In this document: positions 1 to 12,476 of the stretch, one piece after another
Layout: every line of letters starts with the position of its first letter
Numbering within the stretch: position 1 is the first letter of the stretch
Made by a program: the position numbers and the translations under genes
The notes under the pieces: model-generated
Seen by the model: the letters and a program-made list of their open reading frames with translations, nothing else
Database searches by the model: none
Told to the model about the DNA's origin: nothing
Assembly (NCBI GenBank): GCA_963210315.1
Contig: OY723271.1
Location: forward strand, 1,302,001-1,366,000
DNA: 64,000 nt
Source: Rhynchopus euleeides
Lineage: Eukaryota; Euglenozoa; Diplonemea; Diplonemida; Diplonemidae
Direction of reading: 5' to 3'

Positions 1-204
1 GGACTCCAACCTGCAGGTCGCTCTGAAGGCATGGTGCGTATCTTCAGCTGCACTGCCCCCAGTGCCCAGGCTACGGTGTGCAGGTGTCTGCCTGCCTGCT
101 GCCAGCCTCGCCCAGGCCACCTCGTGTTGGGGCCAGCAGCCCTGCAAGACAGACTTAGTCCAAGCATTGCGTCCCACGTATATCGTGTCCTCGGTGATGC
201 CGAG

Positions 205-551
205 GTGGCGGGGTTGTGTTGTGACATTTGGCACCTGCATGGCGTGGTGCCAATCATCATGGCAACCCTGCTGCTCAGTGGAGTGCTGGCGGGGGCGATG
301 AACGCTGCGGACTTCACGGTGTCGTGCATGTGACATGCCGCAGCAGGAGCGGGAACGCGATGCGCGTGTTCTGGTCCGGCTCGTCGTGCGTGCTGGTTGC
401 GACAGACCTGCTGGCCCGCGGGGTCGACGTGCATCACTTCTCGATTGTGATCAACTACGACGTGCCTGTGGGGGACGCGGGGCGCGAGAACTACCTGCAC
501 CACATCAGCCGTTGCAGACGGTTCGGCTGCAAGGGCCTTGCCATCATGCAG
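205..551 (+). pseudogene. eIF4A-like DEAD-box RNA helicase fragment, frameshifted
   Basis: The C-terminal helicase domain of an eIF4A/FAL1-type DEAD-box ATPase is recognisable but broken. One frame reads [15 protein letters not shown] and then hits a stop at the expected start of the HGDMPQ-ER block; that block continues in a second frame near 335, and motif V ([14 protein letters not shown]) and the INYDVP block lie in a third frame from 360. Motif VI should read HRIGRxGRFGRKG but reads [13 protein letters not shown], so the arginine finger and ATP-contact residues are lost. Many differences from the family consensus are C-to-T or G-to-A at former CpG-rich codons (Arg to Cys/His/Trp), as expected of decaying methylated DNA. 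No N-terminal RecA domain is visible, so the fragment is truncated or begins outside the window. Confidence 0.75.
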
Positions 552-3500
552 TGTTCGACATCTCTTTCACATTCCTCTTTGACATCCCGTCGTGCTCACA
601 GAGGGCCAGCAACCAGTGATTCTCTGTCACTCAGTTGCGGTGTCCTGACTGTCCTGACTGTCCTTCTGGACAGTCTCGTGCACTCCCACCGACAATCCGT
701 CGTCCGCCAAGGAACTCGCAATCAGGTGGTCTTGTCCGAATGTGACACAGGTGCAGCCCACAGAACCTGCCGTGATGTGTGTCTTCTTCGTTGCTGTCGT
801 GGTCAGCACCGCCAGTCGAGCAGTCGGGTCACAGGTTCAGTGCACCTTCTTCTTGTTCGACGCCTCATTCGCCGGTGGACGGGTCGGGTCACAGGCCTGG
901 TTTGATGAAGCCGGCTATCTTGTGCCGTCGCTGCCAATCCATTCCACCTGTCGCCAGAGGTCTTGGTTAGCGCTGGCTATCTTCAAGATGCCAGGTGCTC
1001 ATTCAGCAGGCCTTCCGGGAATTACCCTTGTGCATGTCGGTATTGCATATCGGTGGGGGAAGTGTACACAGCCTCAAGCCAGGCCTTCTTGTATCCACCA
1101 CAGCCCTGTCTTTACCTCCCTGCCCGCCTCCACGCCCTTCAGGTCCTGACAGCCGTTCGTTCGTTTTGTCAAAGCCTTCTGCCTACCTCGGCAGCTTCAT
1201 ATGTCTGTGTGGGATCAATGCATGCGTCCCGTGAGGTTGGCAGCCTTCACCGACAGGAGCCGAACCGCACACGACACAGTCATTATCAGTTGCACAAGGT
1301 GGGAAACGGCTCGGCCTGGATCAGTTCCATCTTGCGTGTCCATATGCAATTGAGCCACTGCCCGTCCTCCTAATGCTCAGCCCTCTCTGCCCTCTTCCAC
1401 CCCCACTCGCCAATGCCTCCAGCTTCTTCTGCAGCACCTTTGTCTTGCGATGTATGAATCTCCAGTGAAGTGTCTTGTGCCGCTTCAGGCACCTTTCTTT
1501 CGTGTGACAACCTGTTGTTGTCCCCAGGAGGTCCCATGAGAGTTGCTGGGGAATACTATCGAGCGCAGGCTTGAGCTTGTCATCGTCAGCGGGCAACCCA
1601 GGCCATCCGACAGTGCGTGGCGACCTGATCATGTTCAGTCAGCGGCACCCTGCAGTATGCGCATCTTGCTGTCATGCAGGTGCTTGTCCTTGAGGTATCG
1701 CGATCGTTCCTAAAACTCTAATATTTGAATGCTGTTTATGACTCGTCCTGTCCTCCCTGTGTTCCCCTGTATTTCTGGATTTGGCGCGCAAACAATAGCC
1801 TTATCTTTTTGCAACGGAGAATCACTGCTGTGTGTCAGGGCGTTGTGAAGAGCACACCACCCGGACAGCACTCGAGCGGGTTGCCCCAGCGCCAGGTTCA
1901 TCGAGCAAGCTGTGTCCCTCAGGAAGCGGCGAGCGCTATGTCGGCGAGGTACCAGCGGTCCACTTGGTGGAGTCTCGAGCCCAGACCGTGATCATATCTT
2001 TGATGTGGTCAACATTCCTGCCTCGTCGGAAGAGAGACCCCGCGAAGCTCATCCGCCTCGAGGTCATCCACTCGAAGCTCACAGATATCCTTGCGCAGGG
2101 AAGGGATGCGGAGGCTGGTCATTTGCTTCTCCTCCTGAGACATGTCGAGTGGCACCGTGAGGGGGGCAGACACCGAGATCGCGGGGTTCATGCCACGGGC
2201 AGACCTCTGTGTGAGAACTGCTACCGATACTGCCCTCGCTGTGAACGCAACGGCACACACATCAGCCCGCAATCGCAGTCATGCTGGAGAGGCAGGAGCC
2301 AGGCCTGTGGGTGTGAGTTCTGGGGAGCGCCTGGGCTGTGCAGGCAGACGGAGGCACCACCAGTTGTGGTTGACTCCGGTTGGCCCTGCGCTATCCTCCG
2401 TGGTGCCCAATCCCCACCCACGGGCTGACAACCTTTGCGTGCAAGAGCACCCGACACTCTGCCTGCATGAGAACACGCAGCCACTACCGTGAGGCTGCAG
2501 CGGACGACCGTGCATCCAGTTCCAGTCGACTCGACACCAACATCAGAAGCTGAGTCGTCGGCGAGTGGGTGTGGACATCAAGCCCCCCCCCCCCCCCCCC
2601 CATCTTCTTCAGTTGGAGGTGCTGATCTGCTGCCCTCCCCTGAAGGCAGGGCCTGCTCTCCGTCGCGGTTCACACCAGCCCGAGTGAGCTTCCCAGTGCC
2701 TCGTGTCGAATCCCAGAGGTTAAGGTCACCCTCGATCATTGCCCATACCGGCACCCGACCTGGCAAGGTGGTGCTTGTCGCAGTACACGCCGACCTGCGA
2801 CAGGTCACGGTTATCGGGGTACATTCATGTACAATATCTATGGTGTTAACTATGCTTCTGTGATGTGCATGCGGTGTATTGTGCATGGGTTAGTGTATCG
2901 GGGCCGGGCCCGGTTTATCAACTTATTGGTCACCTTCAGGTTAGGCGGGTTACTCGATTGGAGTGTGTGGGATTATAACAACGGGTTGACATCATTGGGT
3001 GTCGGGTGCCCCAACCCGGCTTTCCACAGTTGGTGTGTGGTGGGGTCGGTGTCTGGTTTGTGGTTTCGGAGTTGGAATATATCCAGCCGCGAACCCGGGG
3101 GCCAGAGTGGTGTTGGGTCAGATGTCGCCCAAAGGGTTCAATAAGCTACGTGATAACTTTATAAATCAGCCAGGTCTGGCGTGCGTCATTCATCTGAAAC
3201 TACTAGGCAGCGCTACCAGCTCTGGGTCGGGTAAGCAGGAAACTTCCTGCAATTATTTCTTCTGAGATCGGACACAAAGGTTCGGTCTGACTAGTGCAAA
3301 TCAGGGTGTGGGTCAGCCCGCGTGTGCTGGCCTGACGAAGGTCTAACACAAGCTCTCACCCGCACCAGAGACGGACAGACGCGGTACACCTTCTGCTGCA
3401 AGCCCAAAGGTGCAGGCCCGTCACTTGTCTGATGTCCCGTGAAGGCGAACATTCCTCGCGGCCTTGCCTGCAACTCCGGCTGCTGCTACCCAGTGGTGTC

Positions 3501-6500
3501 CAGAGCAAACAGCGTGGAAACAGGTGGACAACGATCCGCCTGACCCGAGTGCCCCGGCTGGTCACACAAGGTGATGGCGCCGCCAAAATGGGCTGGAAGG
3601 TGTAGCACACTCACCACCCAAGCCTCGTGCGGTGCGGGGCCCTCTTCCCCGCTGCAAGGAGAACGGTTCCGCGGGCAGGGGACCTACGAAAACCGATGGA
3701 GTGCCGATTGCTTTCATACATCCGTGGCGCATGGTGAATGAGCTGTTTCGCACCCTCAGCGTCACGTGTCAACGTTTTTGATGCACCACCCTGCGTGAGT
3801 TGCTGGAGAGAACCATCCATGCTATCCTCAAACGATCTCGGGAGGCACCCACTTGAGGGACGAGCTTGAGTTGATTCGCGCGAGCTCAGGACTAGGCGTT
3901 GCAGGACCAGGTTGTCTCTGGGGTTTGTGCAGTGTCCTCGCAGCATGCAGGCCACTCGGGCGATTTTGCCACACGGCGAAGACCTCCTCCTTCAGGAGGG
4001 TGCGCATGTCCCGTCCTGCACCAGTGAACACCCTGTGTGACAGTCTCCCCTTATCGAATAGCGCCACGCCGTCGGCGACGCGTCGAATTCCCGTGTTGTT
4101 GCTTCCGTTTGGCAGTGTCAGCTGTTCCTACACACGAACTTGATCCACGCCGTCTCCCGGCCAATGGGTTGTGTAGTTGTGTCGGCATCTCACGCCGTGT
4201 TGTTGTCATTTACCGGGTGGCCTATGCCTCGTGCGAAAGGGATTATTGCGGGGGCGAATCACGGTGCCTATCATCCCGACCAGCAGTGTCTCCGCCAGCT
4301 CTGCTATTCGGATTGTATCCCGAATGTGCAGAAGACTGCCGGCCTCCCGTGACCTGTGGCATCGAGGAGTCGTTGGTTGCACCTGTTGGATGCACTGTAT
4401 TGTCTCCGCCTCTCCAGGCGTGTCACGAGGTTGTCTCTCCAGACTATTCCATCCCGTAGGGCATCACCCTCGCGCTCCGGTTTGCGGTGGCCGGTGAGTG
4501 GCACGCCACCAAGCGGATCACCGGATCGAAGCCTGCCCGATTGTCCGAACAGGCTCCGAGGTCGCGCCGAATCCCTCCTCTGGGAGGTGGTATAACCATC
4601 CCCTGTCATCAGCAGGCGCCTCAGGTGCTGCATGTCCCCTCCAAGATGTCGTCCAGCTTCAGGTCCGGTGGTCGTGACACGCAAGATTACGTCTTTCGTG
4701 CGTCAACACTAAAATGCATACCTACCGATTTCCTTGGCACGACAGCCAATCGTGAGTTGTGTGTCGTGTATTTCTTGGTTACCCCACAACGCACAAGATC
4801 TTCGACGTGATGTCGAAGGTTTGTGGGGTGCACGCTTGAAGGCCCTACGCCTAGCCCACAGTGCTGCGGCTGGTTGAGGTTCACGATACACAGCAGGTAT
4901 GGGGCGGTCTCCCTCGTGGGACGCCTACTGTACAATCTGCCCGTGGCACACCCCTGCGTCCTTCCTGTGCACCCTTCGATGATGGCTCGTGCCAGAGTCG
5001 CTTGACCATGTGTCCATGTCCAAGCCGTCTTATCCGGAGAGGGTCTTCTGTGATGTACCCCTCTCGCTGTGTCAGTCGGGCTGTCCTGGATGAGAGCTGC
5101 GCCGAAAGCACTGTTGTCTCTTTGCCCGAAGGTTGCCGGCGACTTCAATATACGATCAGTGCGGATGACCCTGCGGAGAACGGCAGCCACACACGAGGCG
5201 TTACCCGATGCCTCCCGCCGCCAGGCAGCCAGGGAGAGAAGACGCCCCCACAGGGTTGGGGTGCTCAGCACAAGGCCCTCCGCAGTGCGCGACACCACTC
5301 CGATCGGGACATCGCAATCGCGATGGCAAGTTATGCGTGAACCAGCGCGACACGCCACACTCCAACCGTGCCCAATGCGAGGTCAGGGTGGGGCCGTCGG
5401 GATCAGGTACATTGATCCGCACAGTGTCCCCCGGCACAGGCACCGCCTTAGGGGTGAGGGTGGCGTGCATACCACATCCACCCCGTCTGCTGTTCCAGGC
5501 TGCAACAGCTTCTGATACATCCTCCAGTGCCACACCTCGCTCCGCCAGGAGTAATCGCACAGCTAGAGCAGGTGGAGTGGGGTGCGCTTGATCTCCAGAT
5601 TACCTTCGCGATGCAGGGTACGTCACCGACACAGGCTGCCTCTGCTGCCGAGGGCACTCGGCAGCTGGTCCTTCGGGGAGTCGGCGATAACGGGTGTGAT
5701 GCGGAAGACCGTGGCTGGTGACCTGCCCCGCACGGTAGGGTGCCTCTTCTGCAACAGGCGGACTGTCACCTGTTCCGCTGACACCACACATCCCTTGTGT
5801 CGAGGCGTGGTGTGTACGACGCTTGTGCCGCTGCCCTTATCGCCAGGCTGGCCAGCAGCAGGCATGCCCGTCAGGCACGCCAGGCTGACCAGAGGGTTCC
5901 CTGTCTTTCGAGGGACGATCTCCTGAGTGTCGAGCGGGCGTAATCCCCTGTTCTCTTCAGGGCACGCGGGATGCTGCATCCCCTGTGCCCCTGTGAAGTG
6001 CAGCAGTGCCGCCGACAGATTGCTGAGGGTGCTCTGCAACTCGGTAACGTTTCGTATGTACGGCAGAGCATTGACCAGTAGGATCTGGGCAGTGCTTCTT
6101 CGCAGCTCACTGCACGGTTGGCACCACCGCGTGCCTTGTCTTCGAGGTCGCCTCCGGGGCTCTTGCTCCTGCTGCGTGCCTGTGGGTGGTTGAGGGTTGC
6201 AGAGGGGGCGCTGATCGAGGGCAGTTTCTCATCGGGTGGTCCCTGTTGGGTGGATTGGCGTGCTGGCGTGGTGGGGTGCGGTGCGGGGTCGCTGAGGCCT
6301 GCCGCTCTTCTCTCACGAGGTTGTGGGATCTGTGCGCCTCCCTCGCATGCACCGTCGGTACTGCCCCGCTTCGCTGCGTGAACCTCTCGCGGAACCGCCC
6401 ATCCTTCATCGCGACGGCCTCGCAGTGCCCCCGACCGGTGTTGCCGTCGTCACAGCCCTGTCTTGATTATGCGGGATCTTGACGGATGGGCTTCCACATC

Positions 6501-7345
6501 GACGCTACATGCTGAAAGGCTTGCCGGCCGTCCCCTTCGTCCACCCAGTCCTGGTTCCTCTGCCGCGTTGCCATGAACCACCTGCCACAGGTGGTTCGTG
6601 GCATGACAGATCGCTCGCGATCCACACGCAATCCGATCCGCGGCTGTGGCAGTGCGACACCCTGTGCCTATGCTCGCACTGGGAGGAGACGCACCCTGGG
6701 TGCGGCTCTGCGGAGGATGCCCAACGTGATCGGTTCTGGATCTCGAAACGCCTGCAGCGTGGCCATATTTCCCTAGAAGAGACACCCGTGGAGTGGTTCC
6801 GATGTCTGCTGGCGCCGGTGGCTGCTTCGGGGGACGCTGTATATTCTTGGCGTACGTAGGAGGGGTGTGTTCCCTCCCTTCCTCAGGAGACCCATCGCAG
6901 GGTTCCTTTCTGGAGCTTGAGGTCTGCAGCGTGTGGCAGGTCCCGATGCGTATGACGCCAGTGGCGTGTTGCTCTCAGAGCCTGATAGACTGATTTGACT
7001 TGGCGTTGTGAGGTGTGATGCGTGGCTTGTATATTTTAAGTGGGACCAACACCTGGAGGAGATGGCGCGTCCCTTCAATAAGGGCCCAGAAGGAGCTACA
7101 TGGACTACTGTGCACTAAGCACGGCATCTCGAATAAGACACATATGAAGGCAAGGCAAATATCATATAGTGGGGCTGAGACCTAGTGGAGTGTGTTGCTC
7201 ATTGTTGATGAGCCTGGGACCTACTACACGCATCCCTCATGGATGTAATGAGGCATGATCATCGCAGTCTCATCGGCTGTTTCTGTTGCCACCGATTTAG
7301 AATGCAACTAATATAATTACAACGGTTCTCGGTCAATTAAGTTGC
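552..7345. other. Long gene-poor stretch with no intact gene
   Basis: No frame on either strand supports a confident gene. Open stretches are short, overlap in all frames and have no recognisable domain. A minus-strand frame at about 5450-6180 has a protein-like texture but is cut by stops and frame changes, so it is more likely decayed coding or transposon DNA. A run of about 18 C lies near 2583-2600. The stretch is less rich in homopolymers than the rest of the window, consistent with old degenerate sequence rather than young insertions. Confidence 0.5.
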
Positions 7346-7947
7346 CACCGATTCAGGGTCAAAAGTGGCAAGGTGCTCGATCAGTTCGCTGCGTGTCCCA
7401 GATGTGCGCTGCTTCTCTTCTGGGCCAGGAGCACAAATCGCTTAGTCACACCCAGGTGAACTGAGCGTGTTGTTCTCCCTGTGGTTGTTTCGATACAGGA
7501 ACAACTCGAACTTCTCCTCGATTGCCCCGAGGTCTCCTTGCATTTTGCATCATGGCACAAGTGCCGCAGCAGCGACGCCGGTATTTTCTCTCTCTGACGT
7601 CTGATTCTTCACCTCAAACAGCACACATTTTGCCTGCGGTGTCCGCGACCAGAAGAAATACCCATCTCCTCGTACCTGCCGTTTCTTTCCTCGAACAGAT
7701 CATCCATGTCTTCCGCGCGTTCGGCATCCTGCCTCGCCAAGATCCGCTGGAGAGTATCGAGCAGACCTGTCAGCCTGGTGGGCACTCGGGCCTTCTGCAG
7801 AGGGGCAGCAGCGCAGACTCCACACTGCTGGATGTCAGTGCCTGTCGAAAACAACACATCGCCCCAGGAGAGTGTTTGGGCCTCGTCAGCGTCGGATATC
7901 AGGGTCCGGAGAAGAGGAGGCAGGACTGCTGAGAAGAGATGTTTCAT
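7346..7947 (-). pseudogene. Frameshifted pseudogene of unknown family
   Basis: Reading leftwards from an ATG at 7945-7947, a frame starts MKHLFSAVLPPLLRTLISDA and runs through an acidic helical stretch (LARQDAERAEDMDDLFEER). Near 7660 the protein-like reading moves to another frame (GYFFWSRTP...VLFEVKNQTS), which is then cut by stops after ALVP and after SSPGCD but continues to look coding to about 7350. The block with an acidic residue followed by an LFEVKN-like strand recalls the core of PD-(D/E)XK nucleases, but this is only a resemblance. At least one frameshift and two stops argue against function. Confidence 0.4.
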
Positions 7948-8233
7948 CCTTCAACAACTCGCGCCCCTTCCTATGCCCCCCAAGGGGGATCATTCTTGTG
8001 CTTCCTCCTACTTCTATTTCAATACCCCGCGAGGTCAACTACGATAAACTTATTGTTATCCATCCTTTTCATACAGTATTCCCACCTTTGTACCCACATC
8101 ATTGACATTATCACCGGACCATGGGATCCGGACCCATTTGCAACCAAAGAGAGCACACCTATACATGCAAACACAAACAGGCACCCTGCACAACGGCCCG
8201 TCTGTTGCTCTACGACGGGGGGAGGGGGTGACG

Positions 8234-11200
8234 ATGCCTGAGGAGGAGGACTTCGGGCTGATGGTGACACCCCCGAGCGGGCAGGGCAAGCCGCGGGACG
8301 TGATGGCCGACCTGCGGATGGTGGAGGAGGAGGGGGACGACGCCCCGCCGTCGTGGGATTCGGGCGACCTTCTGGTCCAACCGGCAACCCCCCTGGACAA
8401 GTCACCCGAGAGCGCGGCGACACAGCGGGGCATCCAGAAGCTGGCCACACTCGCAACAGACCTGATGTCCCCCAAGCCCATCAAGAGGCACCGCTCTGTC
8501 ACCTTCGAGCAGAGCTGCCTGCCTCCGGAGTGCAATGTTGACAACGTCGTGTACGCAACCATCTACCACAACGGGCAGTGCCTTGAGCTAGAGAAGACGC
8601 GGAAGAAACCCGGCCAGACGGGGTACCAGATCTTCCTCATAAAACCACAGGGTGCAGGGGGTGTCTGTGAAACCTTCAGCATTGCTCCGGATCAGCCCTA
8701 CAAGGTTGTCTTCACACACGGGGAAGGGTCCTCCTTCGGATTCACGGGGGCAGAGGACTCCAAAGGGAGCGATAGTAAAGGAGGCGACAGCGACGATGAG
8801 GTCGCGTCGCATGTCATCGGGCTTGCCCCTATCAAGAAGGAGCAGCTTATGCGGATACGCATGGATATTCTGGTAGCGGATGGGCCGAACAACGAGAAGC
8901 GCCTGACGGCCCTCCTAATCTCTGCTGGGAACAAGCCTTCCTCGACAGCGCTGATGCGGTTTTATGGGCTGTCGGAACAGCCCCGTGAGAGGCCCCGGAC
9001 GAACACCGTCAAGGCGACTGTCGTGCTCTGCCTCCATCTCGCAGCCATTCTGCTTGTGATGTTCTGCTTCAGGACACCTCTGGAGGCGCTGTACCACCGC
9101 TACCACCTCTCCTGCGATGAACACCTCATCTCGTCGGCAAAGGATATTGTCGGGAAGTCGAAGATCCTCACCCGGGAGTTCGGGGCGCCCATCTTCGACG
9201 TGCTGTCGGTGTTTGCCATCGGGGTTGATATGTACACCAGCGAGAGGGCATCCTTCACCATCCCCTTCAGGGTGGACAAGGTGCGGAAGGGTTCCGGGGT
9301 GACCACGGAGTGGGAGCTGGAGGGCACCCGGGGGCAAGGCACGGATAACGACGAAATCTCCTTCACCTTCGAGGGGGAGCTGCGGTACGGCGAAGCACGG
9401 GTGGAGGCGTACAAAGTGGATAAGACGTGGCACTACTCGTCGATGAAGCTCGACATCTACAGGTCGAGGTCGAACTACGCGGAATCGCTTGCGGAGTATA
9501 TGATCCTGTGGCTCAGTAGGACAATGTCCAGCGAGTCTATGTCCATATCTATAAGGGACTCGCAGCCGCACCTGCGTATCAATGTCGAAATAGGACACGA
9601 CGAGGACCGTGATGGCGATGCTGATAACGCGGCATCTATCATTATCCAGGAGAAGCCCCAGCTGGTATGTCTTTATTGCGTATGGCCTGGTCTAGGAATG
9701 TTCCTCCCAATAAAAGGTCTATTTCAGGGCTTTTTTGGGGGGGGGGGTAGGGGGGGTCATAAGCCCCCCTAAAAACGTACAAATACCAAAAATTTCAACA
9801 TACCATCAGAACCGCCCTAATACCTGATCTGACCCGAAAATCCGACCCATACCCCCCCGGAAACCGTCTGGAGCCCACTTGTGACACCTGATGCGCACTT
9901 TTGTGATGATTTTTTGGGGTCCTAAAAAATGTACCTCAGTTTCGTACCTTGCCTTTGTACCTGAACCACTCCCGACCGCAATATTTCGTTCTTTGCCTTT
10001 TCTGCGGTGGTTCCGGCTCAGGTGGCACGATGTTGCCTCCCCAGTGCCTCGGCAAGGTCTTTCTTGTACCTGATTGGTGGGAATGTTGTGTTGTTGCGCC
10101 AGCTGAATGAGTTCAGCCACCTTCTGGGTGTAGTACACCACGCAGTCTCAACAGCACGTATGAGAGTGTACCATGTGAGGACTCAACAAAGTCATTGGAT
10201 AGGCATCTGCCTGCCGACTCAACCCCCACAGTGCGACCGCAAGATCGTCAGGGATGTCTCAACGCCAGGGGAATACTCTCCCCTGGCGTTGTACAACCCT
10301 ACTCTTAATCCTCGGGTCCTCTCCTGGAGGCGGTGGTGGCGGGCCCGCAACGCTTCGTACTTCCGGTACGGACTGGGGTAGTCTGCCCGGCTGACCCGCT
10401 CATCGCTTCCTAGATCATCTGCTGCTCTGGAGCTGCCATCACTCACTGCCCACATCAGTTGGTGTAGGGGTAGGAGCAGGAGGAGTGGGAGGAGTAGGAG
10501 TGCAGGTGACATCTTTCTTGGCCAGCAAGGAACGCCGCTTTTCGCACGTGCGTGCAGTTGATGCACCACTGCATATATCTGTCGTCACCACGTCCCACTC
10601 GCTCTCCTATGTACCCAGCCCGACGGAGCGCCCGAAATAATGTCGCCTCACGGATGTCGTGTGCCGTTTTCTTCTGACGCAGGTCTGCCACAACGCTCTC
10701 TGCCGGGACCCCGCACATCTCCCGTTTGGCGAGCGTCTTTCGAGCAAGGTACCCCTCTGCAGCAGCATCTGACACCTCTGCGAGGCCCTAGGCACACGGC
10801 ATGTGTTGCTCGGCGTGCTGGGTGAGCGTAGTGATACCCTTTCCTTGCAAAGAACGAAATACTGCGGTCGGGAGTGGTTCAGGTACAAAGGCAAGGTACG
10901 AAACTGAGGTACATTTTTTAGGACCCCAAAAAATCATCACAAAAGTGCGCATCAGGTGTCACAAGTGGGCTCCAGACGGTTTCCGGGGGGGTATGGGTCG
11001 GATTTTCGGGTCAGATCAGGTATTAGGGCGGTTCTGATGGTATGTTGAAAAATGTGGTTTTGTACGGGCTTATGACCCCCCCTAGGGGGGGGGCTTATGT
11101 GAGTTTTCCCCCGACATCAAAGACATGGGGTGCCTGTGTGTGTATGGGCCGTCTGAGAAGTGCAGAGGTCGAGAGGGTGGCACTGTACCTTTTGTCGAGG

Positions 11201-12111
11201 TGTTGCTGGGCCTGTGTAGTTTCACTTGAATTGCGGCTGGCATTGATACTATGCGCCCCCTCCTTCTATATATACACGGGGGGTGGGAGGTCGCCTGGTT
11301 ATATGCCCTTGGCAATGCTCTTGAGCAGCTACGATGACTCTTTCGTCCGTGCTGATGAGTCGCCACCTTTCAAACAGTAACGGTTGCACTTGGTGGAGGA
11401 ACTGGCTGGCCACTGGAGACTGCAGGTTTGCTTGCTTTCGGATCCCCTTTGGGCTGCAGCGTGTTGGCCTTCAACTTGGCGAAGTTGGCGGAGGCACGGA
11501 TGTACTCCCTAGCCGTCGCTTCGCTCTTCCAGCCGTACCACTCGCACAGATGCTCGTCGCCCGCCTCTTGATCTTGGCCTTCACATATGCTGTGACTGCA
11601 CTGAGGGAGTTGTAGATTTCCTCTACTTCGGCCTCCAGGAGCTTCAACACACGACTCCGTTTCTCAACCTTCCGGATGCAGGGGGGTTATTGTTATCGCG
11701 ACACCCTTCTCCTTGCCCTTTGCACCTTTCTTCCTCCCATTATGCTTACTGGGAGTCTTCGGGTGAAGAGGGCAGCCAGAACATGTTGCCTTGCGAGGCA
11801 TGTAACCAGGGATGTGTACCAACCCAACCCAATAATAGTTTTTTGCATCTTGGGGAGGATGGTATCGCTATAATCTAACAGTGGGGGGGTCATGAACGCT
11901 GGCTAAAACTGAGGCGCCCAGTAGTGTCCACCCCACGGATGGATGATGACATGATTCCCTTTTCATCAAAACACCCTTCATCTTATGGAATCATAATCTC
12001 CCACCTTGCCCAGTCGCTTTTCTGTCCCATCACTACCCACCCCACCCACAGATTCACGAGAAGCGTGTGATTGGCTACATCCGACCCGACGACGACCACG
12101 AGGAACTCTAG
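8234..12111 (+). CDS. Single-pass membrane protein with Coa1/Tim21-like C-terminal region (two exons)
   Basis: Model: join(8234..9664,12052..12111), about 496 aa. Exon 1 ends CAG-CTG before a GTATGT donor in phase 0. Exon 2 follows a CCCACCCACAG acceptor, continues in phase and adds IHEKRVIGYIRPDDDHEEL before TAG. The ATG at 8234 has A at -3 and was preferred to one at 8165. The N-terminal half is acidic and soluble. A single hydrophobic segment (ATVVLCLHLAAILLVMFCF) lies near residues 260-280. The following domain has a strand pattern with 'ASFTIPF', a Gly-rich turn and a 'TWHYSSMKLDI' strand, like the Coa1/Tim21 fold of mitochondrial inner-membrane assembly factors. That fold assignment is inference. 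The intron is 2.4 kb and holds transposon A and a pseudogene, so exon 2 is less certain than exon 1. Confidence 0.6.
9750..11082. mobile_element. Element A: TA-flanked transposon with about 240-bp terminal inverted repeats
   Basis: The element starts GGGGGGGTCATAAGCC and ends with its inverse complement, and each end is followed outward by TA (9748-9749 and 11083-11084), the Tc1/mariner-type target duplication. The inverted arms run about 9750-9996 and 10847-11082; they differ by a short indel just inside the tips. It sits in the intron of the membrane-protein gene, 85 bp after the donor, in a tract of 11 G, TA, then 9 G. A perfect short hairpin (AACGCCAGGGGA stem) lies at about 10259-10290. 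Element B (15975-17297) is a near-identical copy in opposite orientation. No complete transposase is visible, so it is probably non-autonomous. Confidence 0.85.
10455..10775 (-). CDS. Short reading frame inside element A, HTH-like
   Basis: A frame of about 106 codons lies between the inverted arms. Its middle reads VVADLRQKK...TLFRALRRAGYIGERVGRG, followed by a basic stretch ending RKAAFLAGQ. The spacing resembles the second helix-turn-helix of Tc1-type transposases (TLxRxLRxAG...). This is a resemblance only, and no DDE/DDD catalytic domain follows. Downstream on the same strand, other frames look protein-like (RKYEALRARHHRLQERTRG, and VAELIQLAQQHNIPTNQ, which recalls a SAP-like helix pair). 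The coding part is therefore either spliced or decayed. The first codon given is GTG, so the true start is unknown. Confidence 0.3.
   Translation of the reverse strand: MSDAAAEGYLARKTLAKREMCGVPAESVVADLRQKKTAHDIREATLFRALRRAGYIGERVGRGDDRYMQWCINCTHVRKAAFLAGQERCHLHSYSSHSSCSYPYTN
11377..11803 (-). pseudogene. Frameshifted pseudogene inside the intron, unknown family
   Basis: From an ATG at 11801-11803 the minus strand reads MPRKATCSGCPLHPKTPSKH and then a Lys/Gly-rich stretch. After one frame change it reads a helical block, VLKLLEAEVEEIYNSLSAV. After a second change it reads EWYGWKSEATAREYIRASAN and ends ATVTV-stop at about 11372. Each block looks coding but they lie in three frames. The CSGC motif with a basic tail suggests a small nucleic-acid-binding protein or transposon product. 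The GWKSEATAREYIR block superficially resembles the last helix of tyrosine recombinases, but the HxxR motif is absent. Confidence 0.4.
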
Positions 12112-12476
12112 ACCCCCCCAGCCCCCACACCTTGCCCTCCGCCCCCCGTCTCCCCTGTGCGCAGTCCCCTGCTCACAGGCAGACGGGGGTGTGAGGATGA
12201 GCGAGGGCATCATCTGCACCGCCGCAGGTGTGTGGGTGGAGCGCCGCAGCCTGCTTCAGATGGGGACAGGGCAGGTGGGCGCGTCGCCACCCGACCCACA
12301 GGGCGGGTGGGCCGCGCGATGCGCTGGCACGCCGTGTCCCCTACACAGCCTCGGATGCCTCCACGGGTCGGGGTGGGTGGGTGGGGTTCGTGCAACCATC
12401 CCACCCCTGGTGGTGGTGGTGGTGGTGTGGTTTGGGGAGTTGCCCCCCCTCCCCCTCCCCCCCTGCATTGATCCGC

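Noticed and set aside
4687..6180. Possible Ty3/gypsy polymerase remnants on the minus strand (RNVTELQSTL and FGAALIQD readings)
   Set aside because: The two look-alike blocks are about 1 kb apart instead of about 150 bp, no YxDD motif is present, and frames are broken.
8102..8233. Upstream start of the membrane-protein gene at 8102
   Set aside because: The codon there is TTG, not ATG; the ATG at 8234 has a better context and begins a plausible acidic N-terminus.
9665..9772. Membrane protein ending GFFGGGGRGGHKPP
   Set aside because: Read-through of a GTATGT donor into the G-run and tip of element A.
11372..11560. Possible tyrosine recombinase C-terminus (GWKSEATAREYIR reading on the minus strand)
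   Set aside because: No HxxR box, no catalytic arginine block, and the reading is confined to about 55 codons between frameshifts.
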